NCBI GenBank assembly: GCA_977006965.1
Contig: OZ345371.1
Span: 1,178,001 to 1,242,000, forward strand
Length of the DNA: 64,000 bases
Direction of reading: 5' to 3'
Source of the DNA: Phymatolithon calcareum
Taxonomy: Eukaryota > Rhodophyta > Florideophyceae > Hapalidiales
In this document: positions 11,371-23,000 of the stretch, piece by piece
Position numbering within the stretch: the first letter of the stretch is position 1
Layout of the letters: the number at the start of each line of letters is the position of its first letter
The notes under the pieces: model-generated
Databases searched by the model: none
Seen by the model: the letters and a program-made list of their open reading frames with translations, nothing else
Told to the model about the DNA's origin: nothing
Made by a program: the position numbers and the translations under genes

Positions 11371-12295
11371 GTACAGCCACGCTGTGAGTACGCAATGCAC
11401 TTAACGCCCTGGACAGAAGACGTACAAAATGCCGCCAAGGAAGTAGAAGCAACATTCTTCAATCAAGTTTTTGGGCCACTCGCCCGAGGAAGGAGGGATA
11501 GGCTCCGTCTCATGTGCCGAATCCAGGCGGCCGCACATCGACGAGAAATTTTGGCCTTCAAAATGCTTAGAAGGAACAAGGTGAAAGAACGTATGTATTC
11601 AAACGAAGTGCCCGAAAGAAGAAACAAACATGAATGGCAGTACACGAAGAAAGATATCGCCGCGATGGAGACCAGAGAGCCGTTCGGTGAAGTTGTAAAG
11701 CATATCCAAACAAACTAATCTTCACAAGCACTTTGATCGAAATTTCTGGAAATGGAAGGAGACCGCCTAGAATCGAAGCGGTAAAGAAAGATACCATACG
11801 ACAAGACAAGGGAATTGCCAGAAATCCTCAAGTTCCCCAAGGTGAAGCACAGACAGCTCGCGCTGCAGTATGCCTGTGGAAGATTCCCACAGGTGTCAAC
11901 AACAAGTATGACTGCAGAATTCGGGACCAGAGCCAGAGCGCATATGGAGACCCTTGAACGCACGCTAGCAGGGTACGAACTTGAAGGAGAAAAACGACTG
12001 GAAACAGAAAAGGCACTAGATGAGCTCTTACTATTTAGAAAGACACTCATAGAACGCATGGAGAACGAAGAAGGCCTGTATTAATCCGCAGAATGCAAGG
12101 CAGAAAGTGGCCGAGTCCAAGCACCAACAATCCCGTAGAGGACTGAGATAGGACTACTTTGAGTCCTGAGTTTTCCCGTCCGCCATACTGGTGGACGTTT
12201 CGTGAGCTGCACAAAGGTAGGTAGCATCAGAGGAAGCCTTGCCCATATCTTCGGAAGTCTGTGGGGCTTTTAAATAAACTTGAAAGGAAAAAAAA
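11371..12295 (+). mobile_element. 5'-truncated LINE in receptor copy 1, with target duplication
   Basis: A 925-bp insert flanked by GTTGCAATTATCG at 11358-11370 and 12296-12308; the receptor homology resumes exactly after the second copy. It encodes the end of the LINE polyprotein: RCEYA, TPWTEDVQNAAKEVEATFF, RHRREIL-type block, a short break at 11718, then KHRQLALQYACGRFPQVS to RMENEEGLY and a stop at 12084. The 3' tail ends GGGCTTTTAAATAAACTTG plus A-rich sequence. No RT active site is present. The tail is near-identical to the copies at 13062-13282 and 14821-15218, so this family has been recently active. Confidence 0.93.
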
Positions 12296-13061
12296 GTTGC
12301 AATTATCGTATACAATAGTGCGAATAAGAATTCGATGATGACGGCTGTGGATATCTGCACAGGAGAAACGATATATGAAGATACCACTGCAAAAGAAGAC
12401 CTTGTGTCGTCTCTCGCATTCAGCCGGAATGACGCGTGGTTAGCATCAGGATCATGGAACAGGAAAGTGCGATTGTGGGACACAGAAACGTGGAGGTTAG
12501 TTGGTGAACCTCTGGAGGGGCACTTGAATATTGACCCCTGTGACGCCTTCAATCCTAACGGTCAGCAAATTGTGTCAAGATCAATTGACAGCACTTTCCG
12601 ATTGTGGGATTTTGCAACCAGGAACACCGTTTGGGTGTCTCCAGGGCATCCCATTGTCGTACAGAGTGTTGTCTTTAGTCCGTATGGAGAAAGAATCGTC
12701 TCTGGGTGTGCAGATGGCACTGTTCGTGTCTGGAACGTTCACCTTGAGGCAAAAGCAATGGAAGAAAAGAGCCCAAACACCGAATCTGTATTATGTGATG
12801 CGATCAGTCTGGACGGGCTGCGAGTTGCGTTTGGATTGAGTGATAATATTGACGCTTCTGGGACACGAATACAGGCGACGAGATCGGAAAGCCACTGGAA
12901 GGACATACAGATTCTGTACGTTGTGTTGCATTTTGTCAAGACGGGCGGCGGTTGGTTTCCAGTTCGGATGACAAGACTCTGCGGTTCTGAGATCTAGAGA
13001 CGTTCGATCAATTGGGCGAGCCTCTTGTAGGTCACACAGAGCTGATCACTTGCGTTTCGTT

Positions 13062-13282
13062 GAAGGCCTGTATTAATCCGCAGAATGCAAGGCAGAAAGT
13101 GGCCGAGTCCAAGCACCAGCAATCCCGTAGAGGACTGAGATAGGACTACTTTGAGTCCTGAGTTTTCCCGTCCGCCATTCTGGTGGACGTTTCGTGAGCT
13201 GCACAAAGGTAGGTAGCATCAGAGGAAGCCTTGCCCATATCTTCGGAAGTCTGTGGGGCTTTTAAATAAACTTGGAAAAAAA
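13062..13282 (+). mobile_element. very short LINE 3' end in receptor copy 1
   Basis: A 221-bp copy of the same LINE 3' end, from the codons for EGLY through the untranslated tail, flanked by TTGCGTTTCGTT at 13050-13061 and 13283-13294. It differs by only a few bases from the same stretch of the 11371-12295 insert. This is a second independent insertion in the same pseudogene. Confidence 0.93.
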
Positions 13283-14820
13283 TTGCGTTTCGTTCAGTTG
13301 TGATAGTCTTCGAATTGTTTCTGGATCATACAATGGGACTATTCTCATATGGAATACTGAAACTCATGAACTAGTCGGAGAGCTGCGATGGAAGAGAGGA
13401 TGGAGATCGGTTACAGAGGTTACAGAGACCCCTGATGGTACTGTGTTGTTGCTAAATACCGGGACGATTATACGAATATTTGGAATCGTGAGAAGAGAGA
13501 AGTTGTTTGGAGATCCGGCAGTAACAGCAATGAGATAAGTGACGAGGCAGCAATGGAAATCATTCGAAGCTGCGGCGACGAGACCCCTCACCTCTGGCCA
13601 CGCAGCTTGCCAAGGTATACCGCCGAAATTTGGTGTGAAGGGAAAGGACGTGCCTTTTCTGTATACTCCAACGCATTAGGCGAAAAAACGTTGCTCGCAA
13701 CTTTGCCCAGATATGTTCGCGATTGGAAATACAATTCGAGGAGAAACATTTTTGTTGCCACACTGGTGAGTGAAGCTGTAGCAATTTGTAACTTTGTAAG
13801 GGACGTCGAATAAAACAGGGCAAGCATAGATGATTAACCGCTCAAAAAGCTATTGAAATCGCTCATGCATAGATGTGTTTCGCATACAGGCATGTTGCAC
13901 TCCTTGACTATTTTATTCAGTTTCTTCTTCCTTGATTACCTTAATCCCCGGCGTACGCTTCCTATGCCCATCGCAACCTTGCCGTTGTAAGCGCTTCGCT
14001 TGATTGCACCCAAAGGTACTACTGCATGTTGTCAGCAACCGAGGTGTCGAGACACTTTGTCTAAGGTCAACAATTTTCATTGGCGACAGAGCATTTTTTG
14101 CACTCGTGCTTTGTCGCATTGACCCGGTGTCGACGCTTTCTGCTCCCGTCGTCCCGGTTCGAATTCGATCAGTACAACAATTTGATCTACCCTTCCACTC
14201 GGGAGGCGGGTGAAGAATCCTCCAATGCCGGCATGTTTCTCTGATCTCGAGCTTCAAACGAAGCTCGCACATTGCACAAAAGGTTGAACAGGAGGATTCG
14301 ATCGGTGATGAATCTGCCTCCTTGAACACTGTTGATTCCATACAACCCGGTGGACACCTGGACTGCGTTGGCCTTTCAATTTCTCATCATCGCACGAGCA
14401 ATTTTGAGGCCGAAAACTTATCCTCACTTGATGCCAAAGCAATAGTTTTTTACAAGTCTTTTTTAAAAGACCCACAGTCTTGGTAATATACGGGGCAATG
14501 CTTCCTCAGAAAATAGGGTAGCTCTTCTCTTATGTTTGGTTTTCTGTCGGAGCTCCTAACATGTACAGTACTCGCTTTTTGAGAACTCTTACTAAAAGTG
14601 CCAAATTAAAATTGTGCTAAGCCTTCTTAAGTGAAGATCACTGTTTCACTACAGTAGAGTGATTCAAATCCGCGTCAATGTCTGAATGCAGAACGTCATT
14701 AAATGAGCGATCGAGACAGATCATCCTGAAGGCATCATTCTCTTTAACCTCCAGTCTGCTTACCATGCGTACAATGCCTCGTGGCCGCACACTCGTTGTG
14801 GGCAGTCGGCGGCAACTCAT

Positions 14821-15218
14821 TTTTTTATTTGTTTATTCAAGTTTATTTAAAAGCCCCACAGACTTCCGAAGATATGGGCGAAGCTTCCTCTGATGCTACC
14901 TACCTTTGTGCAGCTCACGAAACGCCCACTAGAATCGCGGACGGGAAAACTCAAGATTCAAAGTAATCCTATCTCAGTCCTCTACAGGATTGCTGGTGCT
15001 TGGACTCGACCGCTTTTTGCCTTGCCTTATACGAATCAATACAGGCCTTCTTCGTTCTCCATGCGTTCTATGAGTGTCTTGCTAAATAGTAAGAGCTCAT
15101 CTAGCGCCTTTTCTACTTCTAGTCGTTTTTCTTCTTCTAGGTCGTACCCTGCTAGCATGCTTTCAAGGGTCTCCATATGCTCTCTGGCTCTTGTGCCGAA
15201 TTCTTCGGCCATACTTGA
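14821..15218 (-). mobile_element. minus-strand 5'-truncated LINE, first of a same-site pair
   Basis: A T-rich start followed by the reverse complement of the LINE 3' tail and the last ~60 codons of its polyprotein. That frame is intact here and ends RMENEEGLY with a TGA stop. Flanked by GGCGGCAACT at 14808-14817 and 15219-15228. Family identical to the copies at 11371 and 13062. Confidence 0.9.
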
Positions 15219-15230
15219 GGCGGCAACTAA

Positions 15231-15514
15231 TTTTTTTTTTTTGAATTTTGAATTTATTAAACGCCCTCAGAAACACTCATAAGACTGTAAGGGAGATGCG
15301 TTTCAGATGCTACTACCTTGGTAGCTCCGTTAAAGCCCGCAAAAGCTCGTTGCTATCGTCGTAGCCCTAGCTGCAAAAACCCTCCTCCAGAGAAGGTGGA
15401 GGGAAAAGCTTAGAGTCCACTTGTCCTGTTCGTAGGAATCTCAGCGTCGCCGTTCTATTTTGTCTTGGTCTATTCCATGTCGTCATAAAAGACGATTGTG
15501 AGGAATAGTACTTT
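15231..15514 (-). mobile_element. second minus-strand LINE-type insertion at the same target
   Basis: Begins with a run of Ts, then the reverse complement of a 3' tail related to the LINE at 5662-6605 (shared CAGTCTTA and GAGGGC motifs). Flanked by GGCGGCAACT at 15219-15228 and 15515-15524. The original unoccupied site can be read in unit 3 near 35690-35710. No coding sequence is retained. Confidence 0.8.
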
Positions 15515-18500
15515 GGCGGCAACTCATTGCGCGTTTGATAAGGGCCATGCCAATATCGAGCATCAGGCTTACTCTACCGATGTGCAACAAAATGATCATA
15601 CAGTATCATACATCATTAACGGGACTCCCGTGAACACCTGGCGGAGCCAATATTCATGTCTTCGCTTGATGCGCCCGTGTGAAAGAACATAGTTCTTTGA
15701 CGGCTCCATTCGTTGCTCCTCGGTGGACCCCCGGATCTGACGTTAACACTTCCATCCCTATAGCGAGAAGTGACGCGACAAGCGGCGCGGCATACAGAGC
15801 ACACGCGCCCATGACATGGCTCAATTATCAGCGTGCAGCACATGATGTTGGAGAATTACTCGTGGTGACCGCCCAGCGTGCATCCGTCGTCGACTTCGTG
15901 GGCGTATCGAACGAGACCCATGTGGCGACGAACCGGAATCGTGTTCGCGGTTGTGTGCCGCATCCGCATGAAACCATTTCGAAACACGTTCGAGCCAACT
16001 TTAGATGACAGCGTCATGTCGCGGCATATCCATGGGCTTGTTGCACGGTTTATGTACGAGAGATCTGACAGAGTGAGCGGCAGTGGAATTCGCTCTCACT
16101 ATGACCCTGGCAACGAGTTGCGCAGAGGAATTCCAAGGAATTTATTTAACGCCTATATGACGCCCCTGGTGTCACTACTTGTATCGGGGGACAGTACGGC
16201 ATTATATCTCATTGTGTACGGAACGGGTGAGGAATGCGCTAGTATTCTGGCAGCTGATGCGCGAAAGACTAATTTCGGTCCGCGTTCCGTTTACAGAGAG
16301 CCTTGGGTGTCAAAACAAGGACACAAGACACGTTCGCGATGGTTTCGCTTGCGCTGTGTGAATGAGTTCAGGTGCGGTGCAAGTGGTGAAAACGTCTTGA
16401 AAGAACGTAATGCTGTTCGAGGTGAAGGTGCGGGAAATCATTGACGAAATGTGGGTTTCCCGTGAGCAACGTGGTCGACCTGTTGTTGTTCTGACAACTG
16501 CTGCCGTCAAGACAAATGCGGAGGTCTTTTGAAAGATCGTTAATTTTGCGCGGATGAAGGCAGTTGCGGCAGAAGTGGTGGAAACGTATGGGAAGAAATT
16601 GTGTGTCAAGCGTCGGGGGCCGCGGAAACTCATGTACTTGTACCAGGTGCAAGAAACCGGTGGTTGATACGAGCAAGAGTGCATGAAGCTGGAGTATATC
16701 GTTCATGTTGCACATTCTCTATTATTGAGTCATTTCCTCTAATAAGAGTTGCGCTGGTGACCTTTGCTCGGATGTCGCATCATTTATGAACCGAAGTGTC
16801 TGACGGCCATTGCGAGCTGGGATGCTGTGAAATACTGAAGAATGTGTTTTGATACTGCCGGCCGAGATAGCTAATTCACACAGCGTTAGAATTTGGTGAG
16901 CGATGTTCAAACTGGGCGCGTGAGCATCGGGCAGGTCCTCCTTTTCAGCTGCTGCGAATTTTCGGACGCCCATGTTGTCAATAGAACAGCTCTCTTGTTC
17001 CTCGAAACAGCAATAGATCTATGGAGAAAAAGCATCTACAAATGTTTGCAAAGACTAGCGCAACCGTCCTCCAGTCGCCGGGTCATAGCGAATTCCAGCT
17101 CCACACTTTTACTTCCCTGTACGCACAACTTTCGTAAACCTTCCGCGCTTCACGCTGACCGGCGGCGTCTACGCGATTAAAAACTATTTGGGAACAGCAC
17201 TGTCTGTGGCATCGGAGAGGTGGAAAAGACCATTCCAAAAACGCCGTTGCAATCCCTGATAATGTCCCATCGATCATATTGCATATGGTCAATCAAGAGC
17301 TTCTCCAGTCACGTTTCAGCTGCTTCGCGGCACAAAAGCGGCCAGCGAACGCGAGGCGCGATTACGAATGTGTGGACAGGTAGCGGACACGCTCAATCTT
17401 GCCACTGCATCTCTTCATTTGCACACGACGCCACGATGCTCTAAAAGCCTGGTCTCTGGGAGCCACGATGCGTCTATTCCAAAGCGCAATCCACCGGAGC
17501 TTCCTCATCCCATACTACGTCCCTCGCCTTCATTTCCAATTTGTTTGTCAAATTGAGGCGATGCTGTTTATACGCCACGCTTCATCTGCCGCCGGCCGCA
17601 CGGCTTTCCCGTCCGACATACACTTTCTCCCATACCATTCAGTTATAGTCTTGATGGTGACAACAGCGTTCGCGCTTTTGCACATGTTAATTCATCCTGT
17701 CGAATCGCAAACGTATCCTTGCATCAAGCAACTTCACCATTCTTCTCCCGCAACCTGTTCGCCATGACGGACGGCTCCCATTCGTAAGTTTGCACTACTA
17801 GACTCGCACAAGACGACCACCTGCAACACGATGCGCCACTAATGGTGGCACTCGCTCTGCAATGCGAGGAACGGTCCTGACATCTCGGCCACAACCGCGA
17901 CATTGGCAATACGATATTACCATTCACAAATTTGTGCCAGAGAAATGACCTTTCCCGTTTCCTTGATTTCGATTCGTAGGCCACTCTTCTGTCTGGATGA
18001 CAAATTTAGAAATGCATCGGTCCTTAACGACGAAAAAGAGCTGGCGAATGACGTGACGACAGGGGGGCACAGTCGGGTTTTCCTCTCCGATTAAAGACAA
18101 CATTATTCAATTCTGTGCCAGTCGAATGCAGGGGCGATGACGGCAGTAGTTGTTGCAGTTGCCGACGCCTCCCTGAGAAGCGCCTCTCTCAAACTGTCCC
18201 CATGCGCCGTAGAACCAGTCAAACGTCAACGGTTTTGTGTTTGCCGAAGCTCGCAATCGGTACCAAACCATGTTTCCGGATGTCCAGGCCGTAGCACAAC
18301 CGGTATGATCCACCCCTGTGCTCCCACAAAGTTGAACTTGTCTCTCACCATGTGAAGGCGCTATACACGTGAGTGATGAATACGCTGCGCTGCGGAGAAG
18401 TGTGGAATTTCAAACTCCCCGCAGGAGATGAAACGCGGTCATAAAAGAGATTCACACATCTGCATCTCTGCTTGCTCACATCGGCCACACTTACGATTCG

Positions 18501-20044
18501 ACCGACAAACAGCATTGCTTGCGGTGACGTACGCACAGCACTTTCATTTCGAATGTCAAAGCTACTGCATCAGCGTCGATCAACTTCCAAGCTGCAACGT
18601 CGTACTGAGCGGTTGCGGACAAACTAAAGCACGGATTCAGGCTGTCACTGGTACTGCACGACTTGCGTGCACGAATGAGCACGAAACCGGAAGCGCCACA
18701 TTATGCTCCACGACTCGCAGCTTCGGCGAACAGGACACGATACGGGAATTTCGGTGGCTCTTCGACACCTCCGAATCTTGGTATCCGCGACTGCAGGCAT
18801 TACCGTTGCTTGAAGATGAGCTCCTCCCGGTGAGTCATGAGCCTGGGGCACCGCGATATGCATCTTGGCTTGCTGTCACATTATGCGTGACTTCCAGGAA
18901 TGCATGAGCCTTGACGCCGGTTGTCTTTAACCGCACTTTGCACCTTCAAGGTCGTCGGAATTAGTCAATGAATGCTTGCTCCTCGAACAATTGTGCGCGG
19001 ACAAAAATAAGGTTAACTGTACTGAAGCGTAACGGATACTTGCAAGTACGACAACTGTTCCCTCAGTTTCATAAACACGCTGATTTAGATTCTTTATTGG
19101 CATTGGTCAGATCATGTTCAAAAATGCAATTCTTTCGCGCTCTGGGACCACCAGCGCTGGTGTCGAAAAATATTTGCCGAGCGACATCTTCGCCGGTTCG
19201 ACATACTGTAGACCAATACCCCATTTTGTCAATACTTTTCGATTGATTTTCAAATAGTAGTGGAGTTCGAGGGAAGTCAATCTACTCAACCCTGCCTGCC
19301 TACTGTGTGCCTCACTCTCCGTGCGACTCGCCGGTGTCATACATGATTCCCGCCCTAATCGTGACAGGATCCTCTCTGCATGGAGCTCCTCAAAAACGCT
19401 GGATCACGCCCAAGGGCATTGCAGGATGCGATCTGCTCGAGGGTCCACACCCTCTGGCTGTACTCTGCTGACATTGTGTTAATGCGTTCACTGCAGCTCT
19501 TCACTTCTGCCAACTACTGTACCAGTACCAGTACCGGAGATCATGATAATTAACTGTCAAATGCTGCATGTGAATATAAGGATGCACTGTACCACCCCTT
19601 TCACACGCGAACTGAGACCGTTAGAGTTACAGCAATGAAACAGTCTCCACTGTACTCTGGCGCCTTTGGTTGGATAGATCTCGAAACAAGTGTTCTTGCT
19701 GTGTCGAGGAATAAAAATAAATACTGTATTGTTATCATTGTAGTGCACCAGCAGTTGTGCCAAACTGCCTACACCTGCACACACCTCATATCGCCGTCGT
19801 GCATTTCAGAGCTCTCTTTCGCCCACCTGCAGCTTCATGTGCTTCAACTAGTCTTGGCGTTCACCCTAGCGTCCCGGTCGCATCTGCCCTCGAACGCGCT
19901 TGCTGTTGAGTCGCATCTTGTCGCCACCCCTACTCCGGCGCTGTTTCTCGCGTCTCGACGCAAACTTAACCAACCCAACCTCAACCTCTTCCTCCGCATC
20001 TCGCCGCACCACACGTCGCATTCCTTCACATCATCTTCATCGCA

Positions 20045-23000
20045 ATGGCGTTCGCAGCGATTGGGTTTGCTTTGGGCGTCATCCCACAGCTGCGCCAACA
20101 AATCGAAAGCCTCCAGAACCGACTTTCCAATTTCAATCGAGGCCCTGTCACGTTCAAAGACTTGAATGACAGGCTCGACATCATGGCGAAACACGCGGTA
20201 ACAGTGTATAATATTTTGGACCGGCACCCTGCTGCTATCCCAGCAGAGACTTCAGACATGTTCCGCAGCTCTCTGAATTCAGTCCATGATTGCCTCAAGA
20301 GCGCCAATAACATCATGGATGTGTTTGCGCAAAAAGGATTCGCGGGAAGCAGCTCCGGGAAACGTACAGCAGTCTTTCAAGTTTTTCGACGAGCAGCGCG
20401 GGCCAATTCGTATTCAGAGCAAATGTCGACATTGCAGACCCAAGTCAAGGAAGCCTCCAACACTTTGCAGTCACTCGTTAGCGACTTGACTGTGTGCGTG
20501 AAAATGGAAACCCTGCAACTCTCCACTTCTGCATCTAAAACGGAAGCAATCTATACATGTGAAGGCAGTGCACCAGGCCTTCTACCCACAGTATCGTTCG
20601 ACTTTGACAGTACGGACGCAAATGGTGAACGTATCACACCGGAAGGCAAGCTTAAACGCTCCGTGCTCATAGGCACCGAAGTCACAGCGGCCGCTGGTGT
20701 CATGCATCCTGCATACGGGGTGGTCGGAATGGCCGGAGTCGGCAAGACTATAGCCTTGCAGGGTCTGGCATATGACGAGGATATCCGAAACCGTTTTGTC
20801 GATGGTGTGCACTACATGTCGCTCGGAGAAGGAGCGACATTGCGCTCTGCGATGGATGAGATTGCGAGGATCATGAAGATAACCGGAGCGAATGATACAG
20901 ACCAGACAGTTGAGAAGTACTCTTCCCTTCGTGAAGCGGTTGACTGTGCGGTCATGTGGTTCAAAGATCGCATATGCTTATACCTTGTGGACGACGTATG
21001 GCCCACAGACAGTTGCCGAACCGGATACCTCGGGGAGCTTCGGCAGTTATTACGATCATGCCAACAGAGTCGAATGGCAATTACTACTCGGAGCGTTGCA
21101 ATTGCGCAAAGTGCAGGACGAATCGTTGACTTCGGCGCCAGAGATCCTCATGGAACTGTTTCAAGGAAACTTTTCATGACGTATGCAACCGGTTCAGAAC
21201 CTCAAGAATCGCCGACAGGACAAGTTCCGCAACTCAGAAGCAGTATTTCAAAAATTCTTTCTCTTTGTGCCGGACTACCAATTGCTCTATCGATCGCAGG
21301 ATCCGCTGTTGCTCTGCTTGTGAGGGTTCATGGTGATTTTGAAAACGCTTGTGATGCATACGCTGGTGAGCTTGAGAGCACAAATAGATGTCTTGCGAAT
21401 GAGCAGAGCAGCGAAGGTTCAAGTCTGAGTGCGTGTATTCACCTGAGTTTGAAATACCTCAATGTGGAGTTCATCAAATGGAAGTCTGAAAATGCTTTTA
21501 ATTCTCAAAACAGTATCATCGATCTATACATGAGCTTATGTGTGCTGGAGAAACAGGCGTGGGTGCCCATGTCAGTTCTTTCTCGGATGTGGAAAGTCGA
21601 TGAGAAATGTGTTTCGGACGTGGTGAATATGTTATGTGGAATGAGTCTCGCCAAGATTAATTTCAGGAAAGCCACAACTGGTAGTACTGGAGAAGCGGGG
21701 CTAATGATTCATGATCTGCACCTTGAGTTTTGTCGACGGGAAGCAGAAAAGCAGAAGGTACAACGTCTATGGCACTACAGGCTTTTGGATGGGTATTTGA
21801 AACGAGATCAAATCAAGTCCGAGATCTCATCTCAATGTGAGTGCGGTTTGTTGAATGCACAGGCACTGACAACACTGTCATGTAGATCGTGGTGGTGTGA
21901 AGAAATTCCCAAGGACGGATACATCCATGAAAACCTTTCGAGACATTTGTCACTTTCTGGCTTGGTGTGGGAGCTGGCATCTTTGCTGCTAGACGGTCGC
22001 TGGACTCACTTGCGGATGAAAATTGGGGGCATCTTGGCTCTCACGATTGATTTTGAGTGGTTCGAACGGAGTGATGATTTGAATACTGCGCAAGGCGACA
22101 TGAAGCGTAGCTTCAAGTTGATTTTCAAGACGATCAGAGTTTCCTGGGGGAGAGTAATTGATGGACATTGCGCTTTTCTGTTTCAAATTTGCGGACGTCT
22201 TATTTCTGTGAACAGGCAGGACGAAGTTGTTGGTGCATACGTGAAAAGTTTGGAAGAACACACTAGAAGTCCGTATTTGCTTCCAGTGAATTCATTTTTT
22301 CCAAATGTTCACAGTGGACCAGTACTGGAGATACCTTTGAGAAGTCCTTGTTGGTCGGTTGCGTATTCTCCATGTGGGCGTTATATTGCCGCAGGTGGAG
22401 TCTCAAAAGTTGTTGTTCTCGAAGCAACCACAGGCACAATATTGGAAAGATTGGCAGGGCATTCTAATCTTGTCAATGAAGTTGTTTTTGCAGGACCCAA
22501 GAAACTAATCTCAGGGTCGCGGGACAAGACATTGTGCGTATGGGAGTGGGAGACATCTAACAAGCCTGTGCAGACTCTCGTTGGTCACACAGGTGGGGTA
22601 CATTGCGTTGCAGTGAGCAGCGATACGAAACGGATATTCTCCGGCTCTGTGGATGGCACTCTGAGAATATGGGACGCAACGGATGCAACCCAAATTGGAG
22701 AGTTTGTGCAATGCGGATCAATTGTTTCACTTGCTGTTCATGGAGACAATCGAACAGTTGCAATTGTCGTATACAATTTTGAGAATAAGAATTCGATGAT
22801 GAAGGTTGTGGATATCTGCACGGGAGCAACGATATTTGAAGATACCACTTCAAATGACGACAGTGTGTGGTCTCTCGCATTCAGCCCGAATGACGGGTGG
22901 TTAGCATCAGGATCATTGGACAAGAAAGTGCGATTGTTGGACACAGCAACGTGGAGGAGAATTGGCGAACCTCTGGAGGGACACTTAAATCGTGTAATGT

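Larger units (their letters stand above)
8636..13813 (+). pseudogene. NB-ARC/WD40 receptor copy 1, broken
   Basis: Homologous along its length to the intact copy at 20045-24052 but without the start codon and promoter. An early CGA-to-TGA nonsense lies at 8721-8723. A frameshifting deletion lies near 9275 just before the P-loop, and TGA at 9638-9640 follows the QLL of the NB-ARC domain. A 22-nt insertion lies at 10104-10125, and many other small changes are present. Two LINE copies interrupt the WD40 part (11371-12295 and 13062-13282). The homology ends at the same stop context as copy 2 (stop 13811-13813). The TGA after QLL and the 22-nt insertion are both shared with copy 3, so these breaks predate the duplication that separated them, or were spread by conversion. 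Confidence 0.93.
13814..20044. other. spacer between receptor copies 1 and 2 (type A)
   Basis: About 6 kb that recurs downstream of copy 3 (34705-39293) with high identity and downstream of copy 2 with lower identity. It holds two LINE insertions (separate entries). It also has stretches of degraded plus-strand coding character that I cannot name: a block around 15690-16440 with RRGIPRNLFNAYMTPLVSLL, one around 16410-16690 with GKKLCVKRRGPRKLMYLYQV, one around 17160-17560 with LRMCGQVADTLNLATASLHL, and one around 18620-18820. All are broken by stops in at least one unit. A minus-strand frame at 19107-19340 (RLTSLELHYYLKINRKVL) stays open in units 2 and 4. The final 500 bases are the 5' flank of copy 2, with TACCAG repeats near 19517. 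Confidence 0.6.

Noticed and set aside
15878-16444. 188-codon frame in the first spacer as a real gene
   Set aside because: Broken differently in the other two units and without recognisable domains; kept only as a degraded coding-like tract.
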